Shown here: positions 35,329-44,079 of the stretch, piece after piece
Position numbering within the stretch: position 1 is the first letter of the stretch
Layout: each line of letters begins with the position of its first letter
From: an uncultured Muribaculaceae bacterium
Lineage (GTDB): Bacteria; Bacteroidota; Bacteroidia; Bacteroidales; Muribaculaceae
DNA length: 64,000 nucleotides
Assembly (NCBI GenBank): GCA_910577585.1
Contig: CAJTNN010000011.1
Span: forward strand, 1-64,000
Direction: 5' to 3'
Notes under the pieces: generated by a model
Database searches by the model: none
What the model was told of the DNA's origin: nothing
What the model saw: only the letters and a program-made list of their open reading frames with translations
Translations under genes and position numbers: made by a program

Positions 35329-35360
35329 CAAATGTACGCAAAAAAGCGGGTTTCTGCAAT
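35329..35360 (-). promoter_or_regulatory. Promoter of bcp
   Basis: On the minus strand ATTG (35360-35357), a 20-bp spacer, and TACATTTG (35336-35329) fit the Bacteroidota consensus. The start would be near 35322. Confidence 0.65.
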
Positions 35361-35402
35361 ATGACTCAATTGACCGACGTTGTAATTATACAACTATTAA
35401 AA

Positions 35403-35417
35403 AGTTTAAACAACTTC
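35403..35417 (+). repeat. Solo copy of the 15-bp motif AGTTTAAACAACTTC, with downstream hairpin
   Basis: An exact copy of the element-end motif, followed at 35424-35457 by GCCGCATCC ... GGATGCGGC, a 9-bp stem. Then come direct AAGATACTT repeats ending just before the carbonic anhydrase ATG. The motif lies 85 nt upstream of that gene. Confidence 0.7.
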
Positions 35418-35501
35418 ATTTCATGCCGCATCCTTGTTGAGGTAAGGCCGGATGCGGCTGAGGGTTAAGATACTTAAGATACTTATATACTTGCTTTAAC
35501 T

Positions 35502-36041
35502 ATGATAGACGAGATATTGCGGCATAACCGCGAGTTTGTGGAGAGCGGCGGCTACCGCTCATATGAGACTTCGAAGTATCCCGACAAGAAGATAGCCATC
35601 GTCACCTGCATGGATACACGCCTTGTAGAGCTTCTGCCCGCTGCGCTCGGCATACGCAACGGCGATGTGAAGATGATAAAGAATGCCGGAGGCACAATCA
35701 CCAACCCCTTCGACTCGACGATGCGTTCGCTGCTTGTGGCGGTCTACGAGCTCGGCGTGGAGGAGATCATGATTATTGGCCACAGCGGCTGTGGTGTGCA
35801 GGGGATGAATGCCTCCCACATGCTTCAGCTCATGCGCCGGCGCGGCATTGACGAAGAGCACATCTCGCTTATGCGGCACTGCGGCATAGACCTCGACAGC
35901 TGGCTGCATGGCTTCAATGATGGCTGCGAGGCTGTGGGTGAGACGGTGGATCTGGTGCGCAATCATCCGCTTATGCCAAAGGATGTGCGTGTGGCAGGCT
36001 ATATAATGGATTCTACAACAGGAAAATTAGAGTGCATATGA
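35502..36041 (+). CDS. Beta-class carbonic anhydrase
   Basis: This 179-residue protein has the zinc-site signature CMDTR (Cys36, Asp38, Arg40) and GHSGCGVQGM (His94, Cys97), plus NAGGTITNPFDSTMRSL. It interconverts CO2 and bicarbonate in the cytoplasm. The length matches the short beta-CA type found in many anaerobes. It is a single gene, with a hairpin shared with the convergent Crp-family gene after its stop. The start MIDEILRHNREFVESGGY is preceded by an AT-rich leader. Confidence 0.92.
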   Translation: MIDEILRHNREFVESGGYRSYETSKYPDKKIAIVTCMDTRLVELLPAALGIRNGDVKMIKNAGGTITNPFDSTMRSLLVAVYELGVEEIMIIGHSGCGVQGMNASHMLQLMRRRGIDEEHISLMRHCGIDLDSWLHGFNDGCEAVGETVDLVRNHPLMPKDVRVAGYIMDSTTGKLECI

Positions 36042-36101
36042 ACGCGCAACATACGATGTGAATCTTATCGGCTGAGTCCCCGGCTCGGCTCTATAATGTA
36101 A

Positions 36102-36149
36102 ATCAGGCCGGGAAGCATGGATGTAGTAGTCCATGCTTTCCGGCCTGAT
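36102..36149. terminator. Bidirectional terminator between convergent carbonic anhydrase and Crp-family genes
   Basis: ATCAGGCCGGGAAGCATGGA and TCCATGCTTTCCGGCCTGAT form a 20-bp stem with one G-U pair and an 8-nt loop. It is symmetrical enough to serve both strands. Confidence 0.75.
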
Positions 36150-36177
36150 GATATAATGTCGTGATAGATGTTGTATA

Positions 36178-36780
36178 TCAGTCGAGGAAGCGATTGCCGG
36201 GCTTGAAATAGTCGCGTTTCAGCTTGCTGAGGTATTCGGGGGTCACACCCAGATAAGAGGCCACCATCTTCTGAGGCACGCGGTCGGTGATTTCCGGACG
36301 GTCCGCCAACATGCGGCGGTAGCGGTCGGCGGCGGTGCCGTTGTGCACCGATGCATTCTTATACTCCTGATAGAAGCACTCGCCGAGTGCATACTTCAGC
36401 ATCCAGAGCGCAAACTCGTGGTCGCGGTTGACCACTTCCCAGAAGTCATCGCGGTTGATGACCAGAATCTCAGTGTCACAGCAAGCCTCCATGCGGTAGT
36501 ATGACGGAAGATCCATCACGAAAGAGTACTTCGAAGTGACGATAGAGCCGGGCAGAGCGAACGAGAAAGTGCGTTCGCGGTCGCCATTCATATCGGCCAT
36601 GCGCAGGATGCCACGTGTCACGATGTAGAGGTTGGCGTTCTTTGTGCCTTCACGGATGATGACCTGTCCGCGCATGTAGATTTCGCGGTGAGCCTTGCTT
36701 AAGAGCTCATCCAGGCCGGTGCCCTCGGGGAGATACCCGAGTTCCTTCTTGATTAGATTTTTTACAGCTTCGCGATCCAT
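36178..36780 (-). CDS. Crp/Fnr-family transcriptional regulator
   Basis: This 200-residue protein has a cyclic-nucleotide-binding-like beta barrel (GQVIIREGTKNANLYIVTRGILRMADMNGDRERTFSFALPGS) and a C-terminal helix-turn-helix (RVPQKMVASYLGVTPEYLSKLKRDYF). There is no Fe-S cysteine cluster of the Fnr type and no clear cAMP-contact RS motif. This is common for Bacteroidota paralogues, whose ligands are unknown. It is a single gene with a long AT-rich upstream region (36781-37058). A TATATTTG -7-like element is present at 37002-36995 on the minus strand. Confidence 0.85.
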   Translation of the reverse strand: MDREAVKNLIKKELGYLPEGTGLDELLSKAHREIYMRGQVIIREGTKNANLYIVTRGILRMADMNGDRERTFSFALPGSIVTSKYSFVMDLPSYYRMEACCDTEILVINRDDFWEVVNRDHEFALWMLKYALGECFYQEYKNASVHNGTAADRYRRMLADRPEITDRVPQKMVASYLGVTPEYLSKLKRDYFKPGNRFLD

Positions 36781-37058
36781 AGATTGTAAATAAATAAGTG
36801 ATTGCTCGCTTTCAACAAGATAGCAATCTTAAATAATTAAGCAATGTTGCCAAGTATGACAATTTGCTTAATTTAACTTGATTTACCCTATAAATTCCCC
36901 GTCAAATAGCGTCATCATGATTGTTAGTATAATCGATTGATAAACTTTTATTTGCCAAGTAGGATGATTATACGGGTTTGTAGTAACATCGGCGCAAATA
37001 TAATACATTTTTTAATATCATGCATATAAATTGTAGAAAAATTTCACCCGTAGTTAAA

Positions 37059-37253
37059 CTATATTAATTGTATAATCTCAACTTCGCAAAATTCAACTTC
37101 ATCGCCAAATTCTGTATGGGAAATATCCATTCCGACCGCTTCGATGAGTTTTTCATAGGAAAAGCGAGGCGGCAATACGATTGTTGCCGCCTCGCTGAAA
37201 GAGTGATATTTTTTCGAACCGGAATCGAGAAGCGTGGCAGCTTGCTCTTCCAC
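37059..37253 (-). CDS. Possible small protein or gene remnant
   Basis: A 64-residue frame with a GTG start (reading VEEQAATLLDSGSKKYHSFS... if GTG is Val) ends FGDEVEFCEVEIIQ. Composition is protein-like, but overlapping frames on both strands are open as well and no promoter or homologue is apparent. A one-mismatch copy of the 15-bp motif lies just upstream at 37274-37288. Treat as doubtful. The rest of 36781-37313 shows no gene. Confidence 0.25.
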   Translation of the reverse strand: MEEQAATLLDSGSKKYHSFSEAATIVLPPRFSYEKLIEAVGMDISHTEFGDEVEFCEVEIIQLI

Positions 37254-37273
37254 AGGCGCGTCAATGAGTAAAG

Positions 37274-37288
37274 AGTTTACACAACTTC
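37274..37288 (+). repeat. One-mismatch copy of the 15-bp motif
   Basis: AGTTTACACAACTTC differs from AGTTTAAACAACTTC at one position. It lies 26 bp from the end of the TonB receptor gene. Confidence 0.55.
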
Positions 37289-37313
37289 CTTCGTTTGATG
37301 GAGGTGGAGAGGG

Positions 37314-39623
37314 TTAGAAGCGTGATTTTTCGGAGTTGCCGGCGCCGGTGCCACGATAGCGGTCGCGGGTGGTGTTGAAACGATATTGCAGGGTCAACAT
37401 TACCGAGCGTCCGGGAGAATAGTTTTTCTGCTGAATCTGCACGGCATCGCTGCAGAGATAGAAGTTATTCTTTGTGGAGTCAAACAGGTCTTTGGCCTCA
37501 ATGGTCACGCTGAAGGCATCGTTGAAGAATCCTTTGTAGAGTTTAGCATTGAGATACCATGGGGTGTTTGTCAGACGCGTGTTGTTTTCCCAACCGCGGG
37601 TCATAAGTTGCGCATCGACGTTGAGCCAGATGTCAAAGGGAAGCTTTACTGCGTTCTGCCACTGGAACATGAATATAGGGGTATTCATCTTCACAGGCTC
37701 ACCATTCACCGGCAGACTGAGCCACTGCTTCATCATGCCTACATTCACCTTGGGTTGCCATATGCCTATTTGGAAATTTCCTCCTACAAAGGCCTGGAAA
37801 TAGTGGCGGTGGTCGAGATTGGCAGTGCGGATGATTGTTGCCTCTCCATCAGCGCCGTAAGGTTCGGTGATATAATACACACCATCTTTGAAATAAGTGT
37901 AAGAGAGTTGAGCGAAGAATCGGTGCCATTGAGCCATATATTCGACGGTCTGCAACTTTGTGGGTTTCAGATAGGGATTGCCCGTTTCGTATGTGAGACG
38001 GTTGATGTAGCTTACCGCACCGTCGAGTTGGCCATATCCTGGGCGAACGGTCTTGCCCGTATAGTTCAGACCCATCCTCACTTTGCCGACTTGTGTGGCG
38101 ATATTCAGCGAGGGGAAGAGATTGTTGTAGGTTTTGCTCTGGTCGTTCTGAAGTGTCCCCATCTCATAATAGTTGAATTTCACATGTTCGTAACGCAGCC
38201 CTACGCCAACCATAAAACGACCGAACTGCTGACCTAATTCTGCAAATGCAGCTACATTACTCTCATCCACACGATTGTCGGCATCAGGAGTTTCGGGAAT
38301 ATTGGCTGTGAAAAGGTTGGTGGAGCGGGTATCTGTATATTCCTGACCTACTTCTATCTGCCCTCTCCATAAAGGATAAGTCAGAACAAGCTTCTCAGCA
38401 AACATGCGGCTATGATTGGTTGATGTGGTATTTACCTCGCGGTCATCACCCATTTCGCTGAATTCATTGTTGAATGTCAGTTCGCGACTCTTATACCAAA
38501 GATAATCGGCATTGAAGTCTATATTGAGCTTTCCGACAATGCCGTTATAATATAGATTGGCATAGTGGCGTGGAACGGCGGTAGACAGATTGTGTACATC
38601 TGAATCATAGCGGTCGAGCAACGAGCCGTCCTGCCATATTTCGCTTGGTATTGTCCCGTCAGTGTGATGACGGTTCCAACTGTTCTGGTAGTAGGCGCCT
38701 ATGCTGTGGCGGTCGTTGATCATGTATGAGAATCCAAGTTTCCCGGTCATATCATTATATGACTCCTTGCCGATTGTGCTGACGAACTGGCGATAAGTGC
38801 CATTGGCGGTGCTTGTGTTCATATCATTGAGACGGTCAAAACGGGTGTCGCCTCTCCACCATCCATAGTTGGCGAATACTTCAAGTCCGCCGGTGCGGTA
38901 TTTAAGGTCGATGGAATTGCCTGTCCGGAAGTAATGCTGGAATCCGTTGTCGGTGCGCAGTGTGCCGCTGAAGCCATCCCCCTTGGGCGGCTTTGTGCGG
39001 ATACGGATTACCGACTTTACATCAGCGGCGTAAGCCGCTCCCGGATTGGTTATGACCTCCACATTCTTGATGTCAGCGGAGTTGAGTTGCGAGAGTTCCT
39101 GAAGATCGTTGACTTTGCGGCCATTGATATAAATTGCCGGAGAGCCTTTACCGAAAACTTCAAGGGTGCCACCATTGTCAACCACCATCGGCACACGTAC
39201 AAGAACATCGTTGGCGGTGCCGGCAAAGGCGAGCGAGCTCCCCTCCACATTGGTCAGCAGTGCGTTTCCTTTCATTGTGGTGGCAGGACGCGAGGCCTTG
39301 ACCACGACCTCGCCAAGTTCCACGGTGGACGGATGTAGCATAATTGCTCCCAACTCACCTGACCGGGGGACATTCTCGATTACGGGGTCATAGCCTGCGA
39401 ATGAAATTTTGGCAGTCAAGTCGCACCCGCTATCAGCAGTGATGATGAAATTGCCATCAGCATCAGATATGCCCCCTGCGATATATGTGGAATCGCAATA
39501 TAGCACCACGTTCACAAAGTCGAGTGGCCGGGAGTTTTCATCAAGAATACGTCCATTGATATCGCGGCTGAAAGCCGGAAGGATTGCAAGTACAGCAATC
39601 ATAGTTGAGATAAGATGTTTCAT
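37314..39623 (-). CDS. TonB-dependent receptor-like outer-membrane beta-barrel protein
   Basis: This 769-residue protein has a signal peptide (MKHLISTMIAVLAILPAFS) and a CarboxypepD-regulatory-like domain (RDINGRILDENSRPLDFVNVVLYCDS...DADGNFIITADSGCDLTAKISFAGYDP). Next is a plug-like region (VRVPMVVDNGGTLEVFGKGSPAIYINGRKVNDLQELSQL, IKNVEVITNPGAAYAADVKSVIRI), then an outer-membrane beta-barrel of the OMP_b-brl_3 type with repeated aromatic strands. It overlaps by 4 nt with the upstream lipoprotein gene. A GC-lower composition than the Sus genes is noticeable. The ligand is unknown. Confidence 0.85.
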   Translation of the reverse strand: MKHLISTMIAVLAILPAFSRDINGRILDENSRPLDFVNVVLYCDSTYIAGGISDADGNFIITADSGCDLTAKISFAGYDPVIENVPRSGELGAIMLHPSTVELGEVVVKASRPATTMKGNALLTNVEGSSLAFAGTANDVLVRVPMVVDNGGTLEVFGKGSPAIYINGRKVNDLQELSQLNSADIKNVEVITNPGAAYAADVKSVIRIRTKPPKGDGFSGTLRTDNGFQHYFRTGNSIDLKYRTGGLEVFANYGWWRGDTRFDRLNDMNTSTANGTYRQFVSTIGKESYNDMTGKLGFSYMINDRHSIGAYYQNSWNRHHTDGTIPSEIWQDGSLLDRYDSDVHNLSTAVPRHYANLYYNGIVGKLNIDFNADYLWYKSRELTFNNEFSEMGDDREVNTTSTNHSRMFAEKLVLTYPLWRGQIEVGQEYTDTRSTNLFTANIPETPDADNRVDESNVAAFAELGQQFGRFMVGVGLRYEHVKFNYYEMGTLQNDQSKTYNNLFPSLNIATQVGKVRMGLNYTGKTVRPGYGQLDGAVSYINRLTYETGNPYLKPTKLQTVEYMAQWHRFFAQLSYTYFKDGVYYITEPYGADGEATIIRTANLDHRHYFQAFVGGNFQIGIWQPKVNVGMMKQWLSLPVNGEPVKMNTPIFMFQWQNAVKLPFDIWLNVDAQLMTRGWENNTRLTNTPWYLNAKLYKGFFNDAFSVTIEAKDLFDSTKNNFYLCSDAVQIQQKNYSPGRSVMLTLQYRFNTTRDRYRGTGAGNSEKSRF

Positions 39624-40048
39624 CGTGTATGTTTTTTTATTTCGAGAAGTGCGTCAATAAGGCTTCCGTCGAGGTTGATGCCTTTCTCTTCCATCTTGTC
39701 GGTGATTTTCTGTTTGGTGTCAGTGAGGATGTGGCTGTCGAGGTCTTCCCATGAGAGTATTTCAGAACCGTCGTTGGTTGTTGTGACATGGGCATTGCAC
39801 TCCGTTTTGTTTCCAACAGAGTCTACGACATTATAGATAACCACTGCCTGGAAGTTGCCATTTTCAAGGTCGTGTGAATCTGCCAGACCGATGTATTCAA
39901 CATCCGGAATTGAATGGAGATAAGCGAGGGTAGCCTTACAGATATTGCGGTCGCGGGTATCACCCTGACCGACATTCCAACCACACGATGTAAGTGCGGT
40001 GTGTGCCATTATTACAGCTATGGCGAGCGTTAAGATTTTCTTAATCAT
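39620..40048 (-). CDS. Small exported lipoprotein of unknown function
   Basis: This 142-residue protein has a lipobox (LAIAVIMAHTALTSCGWNVGQ). The mature part is soluble and beta/alpha mixed (SIPDVEYIGLADSHDLENGNF, VVIYNVVDSVGNKTECNAHV), ending in an acidic helix (ILTDTKQKITDKMEEKGINLDG). I do not recognise the family. It overlaps the TonB receptor gene by 4 nt (ATGA), implying translational coupling and a shared task, perhaps as a surface or periplasmic partner of that receptor. A consensus promoter lies upstream. Confidence 0.7.
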   Translation of the reverse strand: MIKKILTLAIAVIMAHTALTSCGWNVGQGDTRDRNICKATLAYLHSIPDVEYIGLADSHDLENGNFQAVVIYNVVDSVGNKTECNAHVTTTNDGSEILSWEDLDSHILTDTKQKITDKMEEKGINLDGSLIDALLEIKKHTR

Positions 40049-40074
40049 TTTGCGTCAGTTTTAAATTTCCGGTG

Positions 40075-40107
40075 CAAAATTACGTCTAAACGAATCTTAA
40101 CGCCAAA
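40075..40107 (-). promoter_or_regulatory. Promoter of the lipoprotein-TonB receptor pair
   Basis: On the minus strand TTTG (40107-40104), a 21-bp spacer, and TAATTTTG (40082-40075) match the consensus. The start would be about 20 nt before the ATG at 40048. Confidence 0.75.
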
Positions 40108-40202
40108 TGCAAAAGTCTTAATATGGAAAATGCAACCTGCTGATAATCAGAGGTTGCATTTCTTAAAAATCTTAATATTCCCGGGGAGGGCCTTAATGGG
40201 TC

Positions 40203-41879
40203 TTAATAGCCGGATGCCTCACGGAGGAATGCTACGATATCCTCCTTCTCAGGCACTCCAAGTTTCTTTCGGATGGAGGATTTGCGTACGTAGATGGTGG
40301 ATGTGGTCTGGCCGGTGATAACACTGATCTCTTTGGTTGAGAAACCGGCCACCATCAGCACTATTATCTGTTCCTCCTTTGGAGTGAGAGTATCGCCGTG
40401 GGCCGTGTGGAGTTTATCATAGAATCCTGAATATAATGTGTTGATAAGCTCAAACACGTTATTCCAATTGACGAGTTCTCCACCGGTATCACTTTCGATT
40501 GAAGAGATTTTGCGGAGCATCTCGCGGTTTTGTTCCGTCGGAGTCTCAGCGACCATTTTGAGGATGCCCAGTTGCTGGAGCATGGCGCGGCGTAGTGCAC
40601 CGGGAGTATGGGTTCCCGTGTGCTCCTGGGATGGAGAAGCTTTAAGTTCATCGACCATTTTCTGCAATGCTTCCGCCCGCTCCTCATTTTCGCGCTCACG
40701 CTGACGGCGATGGCGCATAATCCATACGGCACTAACCAATATCAGGAGAGCCACAAGCGCGATGACAAGAATAATGACCGTCTTCTGTTGGCTCTCAGCT
40801 TTGAGCGCCAAAGCCCGGCTCTGCTGCTGCAATGCACTGCGTTCGCTCTCCCATTGCGAAGCCTTAGCGCGGTTGTAACGCTCACGTTGACGGTTGTTGA
40901 GGCCGTTGACGTGGGCGAGTTTCATCTTGCCGTCTTGTTTGAAGTCAATCATCGCTCTCAGCAGGTTGCTGTAACTGCGGTAATATGTATCATCATCGTT
41001 TCTGAATTTCGCTGCAAAACTGTCGGCAATGGCAAGTTCCTTGGTGGCACGATTGAGATTACCGGAATTGAGCGCGTTGATGGCAAGCTGCATGTGCAGA
41101 TAATCAGCCGCGCCATTGTCGGGAGATGACTTGGCGAATATCCCTTCGATTGTGGCATCACTCTCTTTGTGGCACCCCATCTCTCCCAGAATCTGGGCAC
41201 GTTCTATCTCAAAAATAAATTGCTTGTCGCCCCATTTGCTCTTGCGGGCATAGTCAATCAGATTGTCGGTAAGCATTAAGGCTGAATCCAGTTTGCCGGC
41301 ATATTCATACGCGCTGACAAGCATGAAGTTAGCCTCCATCTTTCTGAGTGTGTCAGTCTCGATGGCCTCTAATTGGCTTGCATATGGAATAAGTTCGTTT
41401 CCCTGGTATTCGGATGTGCCAAGAAGCACACGTATTCTCAGAGCCTGCAGCTTCAACGAGTCAGGTACGTTGTCAAGATTGGACAGTGAGTCGAGCAGAC
41501 TGATTGCACCAGTCATGTCGCCCACCCAAAACTTGTACCATGCCAAAGCTGTGGCACTGCGCATCTCGCGCACCTTATCTCGGCCCTTATAGTAATTGTG
41601 AGAGAATACAATCAACGAGTCACCGACCATTGAACGGCGTTGACGCAGGTGGCCCCAAGCTCTGAGATAATGATATTTAGCCCGGGTGGAATCGAGCTTC
41701 AAATCGTTATACTCTATCGCATCCAGCATTGCCATCGCAGTGTCGGTGTCGGTCAGCATCAATCTCTCCGCGTCATCGATACTTGAATCATACCGTGAGG
41801 CTGAGTGAGAGCAACCTGTAATGCACAACACAAGGCACATGGCAACGGTCGTGAATATTGTATATAATGTTTCCTTCAT
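40203..41879 (-). CDS. Membrane-spanning TPR sensor with C-terminal LuxR-type helix-turn-helix
   Basis: The chosen start is ATG 41879 (MKETLYTIFTTVAMCLVLC, lipobox ITGC); a longer frame to 41942 lacks a signal at its start. The 558-residue protein has a lipidated or membrane N-terminus and TPR-like helical repeats (about 25-345). A transmembrane helix follows (TVIILVIALVALLILVSAVW, about 373-392), then a coiled segment (RQRERENEERAEALQKMVDEL) and a LuxR/GerE HTH (TPKEEQIIVLMVAGFSTKEI...STIYVRKSSIRKKLGV). This topology places the TPRs outside and the HTH inside, a one-piece transmembrane regulator. It is adjacent to the TonB receptor operon. Regulation of that operon is a reasonable guess. Confidence 0.8.
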   Translation of the reverse strand: MKETLYTIFTTVAMCLVLCITGCSHSASRYDSSIDDAERLMLTDTDTAMAMLDAIEYNDLKLDSTRAKYHYLRAWGHLRQRRSMVGDSLIVFSHNYYKGRDKVREMRSATALAWYKFWVGDMTGAISLLDSLSNLDNVPDSLKLQALRIRVLLGTSEYQGNELIPYASQLEAIETDTLRKMEANFMLVSAYEYAGKLDSALMLTDNLIDYARKSKWGDKQFIFEIERAQILGEMGCHKESDATIEGIFAKSSPDNGAADYLHMQLAINALNSGNLNRATKELAIADSFAAKFRNDDDTYYRSYSNLLRAMIDFKQDGKMKLAHVNGLNNRQRERYNRAKASQWESERSALQQQSRALALKAESQQKTVIILVIALVALLILVSAVWIMRHRRQRERENEERAEALQKMVDELKASPSQEHTGTHTPGALRRAMLQQLGILKMVAETPTEQNREMLRKISSIESDTGGELVNWNNVFELINTLYSGFYDKLHTAHGDTLTPKEEQIIVLMVAGFSTKEISVITGQTTSTIYVRKSSIRKKLGVPEKEDIVAFLREASGY

Positions 41880-42006
41880 TGTATTAATGCCATAATGAAC
41901 TGATTCCATCTTCCATTTTGCGGGATAAGGAATCCTTTTCAAGTAAATATTTCTTTATGGTCCTTCATATATCGCAAAATTACGAAAAAGATTTGATTTT
42001 TGCGCT

Positions 42007-42038
42007 TTTGGCCGACTCGCGAATTTTGGCTAAATTTG
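42007..42038 (+). promoter_or_regulatory. Promoter of the EFR1-type ferredoxin gene
   Basis: TTTG (42007-42010), a 20-bp spacer, and TAAATTTG (42031-42038) match the consensus exactly. The ATG is at 42068. Confidence 0.8.
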
Positions 42039-42067
42039 CCATCGGTCAATAATTCAAACTATCCGAT

Positions 42068-42892
42068 ATGGGCATCTATGCTTTCTCTTTTTCTCCTACC
42101 GGCACGTCGGCCAAAATCCTGAGGGCTGTATCAAGTGGTGTGGCTGAGGGGCTGAATACTGACGTTACTTCTGTGGATCTGACTTTCAATCCGGCGGATG
42201 ATATTGAACTGACGGAGCGTGATATCGTTATCGCGGGGGCTCCGGTGTATGGCGGCAAGATCGCGCCGCTGGCTAAACTGCGTCTCAATGCCCTGCGTGG
42301 GAATGGGGCTAAATGCATCGTTGTGGCAATCTATGGTAACCGCGCTTTTGAAAATGCGGCCTCTGACCTGGCTGGGTTTATGGCCGAAGGTGGGTGCTTG
42401 ATTTGCGGCGCTGCGGCTTTTGTGGGTGAACATTCCTACTCTACCTCTGCTACGCCGATAGCGGCCGGACGCCCTGATGGGCAGGACCTCTCTGACGCCC
42501 ATAAATTCGGGATGGAGATTGCCTCCCTTATCCTGCAGGATAAGCTGCGCGAAGTCAATCCGACCGAACTCTCCGACGTGCCCTCGCCGGCTGAATCAAT
42601 CGCCAATTTCCGCAAATTCGTTGTCGCTTATCAGCAACAGCAGTCCACCAACCCTGTCACGTATCTCCCCACGGTCGACCAATCGCTATGCGACGGGTGC
42701 GGCGCGTGCTACGCCGCATGCCCTACCGGTGCCATAAATCCGGAATGCGAGGAGGTAGACCCGGCCAAGTGCATCAAATGCTGCGCATGCGTCAAGGTCT
42801 GCCCGCAGGAGGCGCGCCATCTGGCCACACCATTTGCCGGAATCCTCTCTGAGAACTTCAACCTCCGGAAGTCACCCCGCTGGATTCTTTAA
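42068..42892 (+). CDS. EFR1-type flavodoxin/ferredoxin fusion protein
   Basis: This 274-residue protein has an N-terminal flavodoxin-like domain (IYAFSFSPTGTSAKILRAVSSGV; the phosphate-binding SPTGTS loop binds FMN) and a C-terminal 2x[4Fe-4S] ferredoxin domain with CDGCGACYAACPTGA and CIKCCACVKVCPQEA. This is the EFR1-family arrangement found in anaerobes. It probably transfers electrons in the cytoplasm; partners are unknown. A consensus promoter lies 30 nt before the ATG. A 76-residue frame follows 19 nt after the stop and is likely cotranscribed. Confidence 0.88.
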   Translation: MGIYAFSFSPTGTSAKILRAVSSGVAEGLNTDVTSVDLTFNPADDIELTERDIVIAGAPVYGGKIAPLAKLRLNALRGNGAKCIVVAIYGNRAFENAASDLAGFMAEGGCLICGAAAFVGEHSYSTSATPIAAGRPDGQDLSDAHKFGMEIASLILQDKLREVNPTELSDVPSPAESIANFRKFVVAYQQQQSTNPVTYLPTVDQSLCDGCGACYAACPTGAINPECEEVDPAKCIKCCACVKVCPQEARHLATPFAGILSENFNLRKSPRWIL

Positions 42893-42911
42893 CCCATACC
42901 CTGCCATCGTT

Positions 42912-43142
42912 ATGTCTGAATTTGCCCGCCATCTGTCAGTCCAGCTCTCCCAAAGAGTCAATATCAGCCAGATCCGCGCCATCGCCGAATGGGCCAATTC
43001 AGAGCTGCTTGACGAGCTCACCGAACATCTCAATCTTCTCGCCACGCAGCCCCTTAGTCCGGGCCTGCGCAGTGCACTCGCCACCACGCGCCGCCGTATT
43101 GCCAAACACGCGTGTCCCCCAGCACAAAGAGATCCGCGTTAA
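42912..43142 (+). CDS. Small hypothetical protein downstream of the EFR1-type gene
   Basis: The ATG at 42912 gives 76 residues, starting MSEFARHLSVQLSQRVNISQ. The amphipathic helical character (AEWANSELLDELTEHLNLLA) and basic C-terminus (ALATTRRRIAKHACPPAQRD) are protein-like. I do not recognise a family. It begins 19 nt after the EFR1 stop, so cotranscription is likely. Its end is followed by a 43-bp repeat shared with position 47033. Confidence 0.5.
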   Translation: MSEFARHLSVQLSQRVNISQIRAIAEWANSELLDELTEHLNLLATQPLSPGLRSALATTRRRIAKHACPPAQRDPR

Positions 43143-43175
43143 TCCATTCCATCCGCGGCGCAGTCGCGCAGCGAC

Positions 43176-43219
43176 AAGCGAAAAAATCTGCGCCCTTAAA
43201 TTCCTTCCCCCATCTTACC
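43176..43219 (+). repeat. Repeat A, copy 1
   Basis: The sequence starting AAGCGAAAAAATCTGCGCCC and ending CATCTTACC recurs at 47033-47075 in the same orientation, with one or two small differences. It lies between the convergent 43142 and 43252 gene ends. Confidence 0.85.
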
Positions 43220-43251
43220 CATTGGTCCTTGCTTACCTTAAAAGCGTTGGG

Positions 43252-44070
43252 TCAGTCGGCTGCGGCGCGGGGTTTGCGGCTGCGGGCCGTCTGGAATACG
43301 GTGGTGAAGTAGTTGTCGATGTAGCGGACGAAATTGTCGGGCGACGGGGACACTACGTATTGTTTGTCGATCTGGCGGATGCGGTCGTTGTGGATTGAGT
43401 CGAGCGGCACAAGCATCAGCTCTGCCGGCTTCGCGGGAGTGCCACCTACTCCAAGGGCAATGATTACCTTGCGTTTATTCGCTTTCTGAAACTTGCGGTA
43501 TCTTTCGAGTTGCCACCCTTCAAAGTGTACCTCTCCCGAATTCCAGCGCGAGCGATATTTGCACTCTATATAATAATCGATATTCGAATTGCCACGCTTC
43601 TGCTGGATATGAAGGTCAGGATTCTTAGATGATTCGGCCACTACTCCCGCCGACGACTTCTTGTCTTGAGTGCGGTCAAGAAGTTTGAGGCGCCAGTCAT
43701 TGAGCAGATTGCATACGAAATCTTCAAATGCATCCCCTTTCTTTTTAGAATCAGAATATTCCGACGATTCTGCATCGGCCTGGGACGATGCGGAGGTAGT
43801 CGCGGAATTTGGTGCTGATGCAGTATTTGCGGGTGCCGAAGCTGCTGCGGATGTCGAAGCCGAGAGCGACTCAGATGCTACGGCTGCATCAGGCTGCCGC
43901 ATGGCAGCCGGCGCCTCTTGCCGTGCATTCACACTGTTTGCGCTCATCGAAGTTGTATCGGCCGATGAGGCATCCTGGCCCGGATTACAGAGCATGACAA
44001 TTCCGGCCACAATTGCGGCTACACCGGCAATAATCAAAAAATAAGCCATCGGGTTAGGTCGTTTTTTCAT
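43252..44070 (-). CDS. Membrane-anchored PD-(D/E)XK nuclease-like protein
   Basis: The start is ATG 44070 (MKKRPNPMAYFLIIAGVAAI); upstream codons belong to the repeat element. The 272-residue protein has one N-terminal transmembrane helix (FLIIAGVAAIVAGIVMLC) and an Ala/Ser-rich linker of about 75 residues. A restriction-endonuclease-like domain follows: KGDAFEDFVCNLL (helix with Glu), NPDLHIQ with Asp152, then YYIECKYR with Glu169-x-Lys171. These are the PD-(D/E)XK core residues. The end has a helix-rich stretch (FVRYIDNYFTTVFQTAR). It resembles NERD/Mrr-like anchored nucleases. DNA or RNA as substrate, and which side of the membrane it faces, are inference. Its 5' leader is the structured repeat element at 44080-44269. 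Confidence 0.7.
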   Translation of the reverse strand: MKKRPNPMAYFLIIAGVAAIVAGIVMLCNPGQDASSADTTSMSANSVNARQEAPAAMRQPDAAVASESLSASTSAAASAPANTASAPNSATTSASSQADAESSEYSDSKKKGDAFEDFVCNLLNDWRLKLLDRTQDKKSSAGVVAESSKNPDLHIQQKRGNSNIDYYIECKYRSRWNSGEVHFEGWQLERYRKFQKANKRKVIIALGVGGTPAKPAELMLVPLDSIHNDRIRQIDKQYVVSPSPDNFVRYIDNYFTTVFQTARSRKPRAAAD

Positions 44071-44079
44071 TGATATAAT

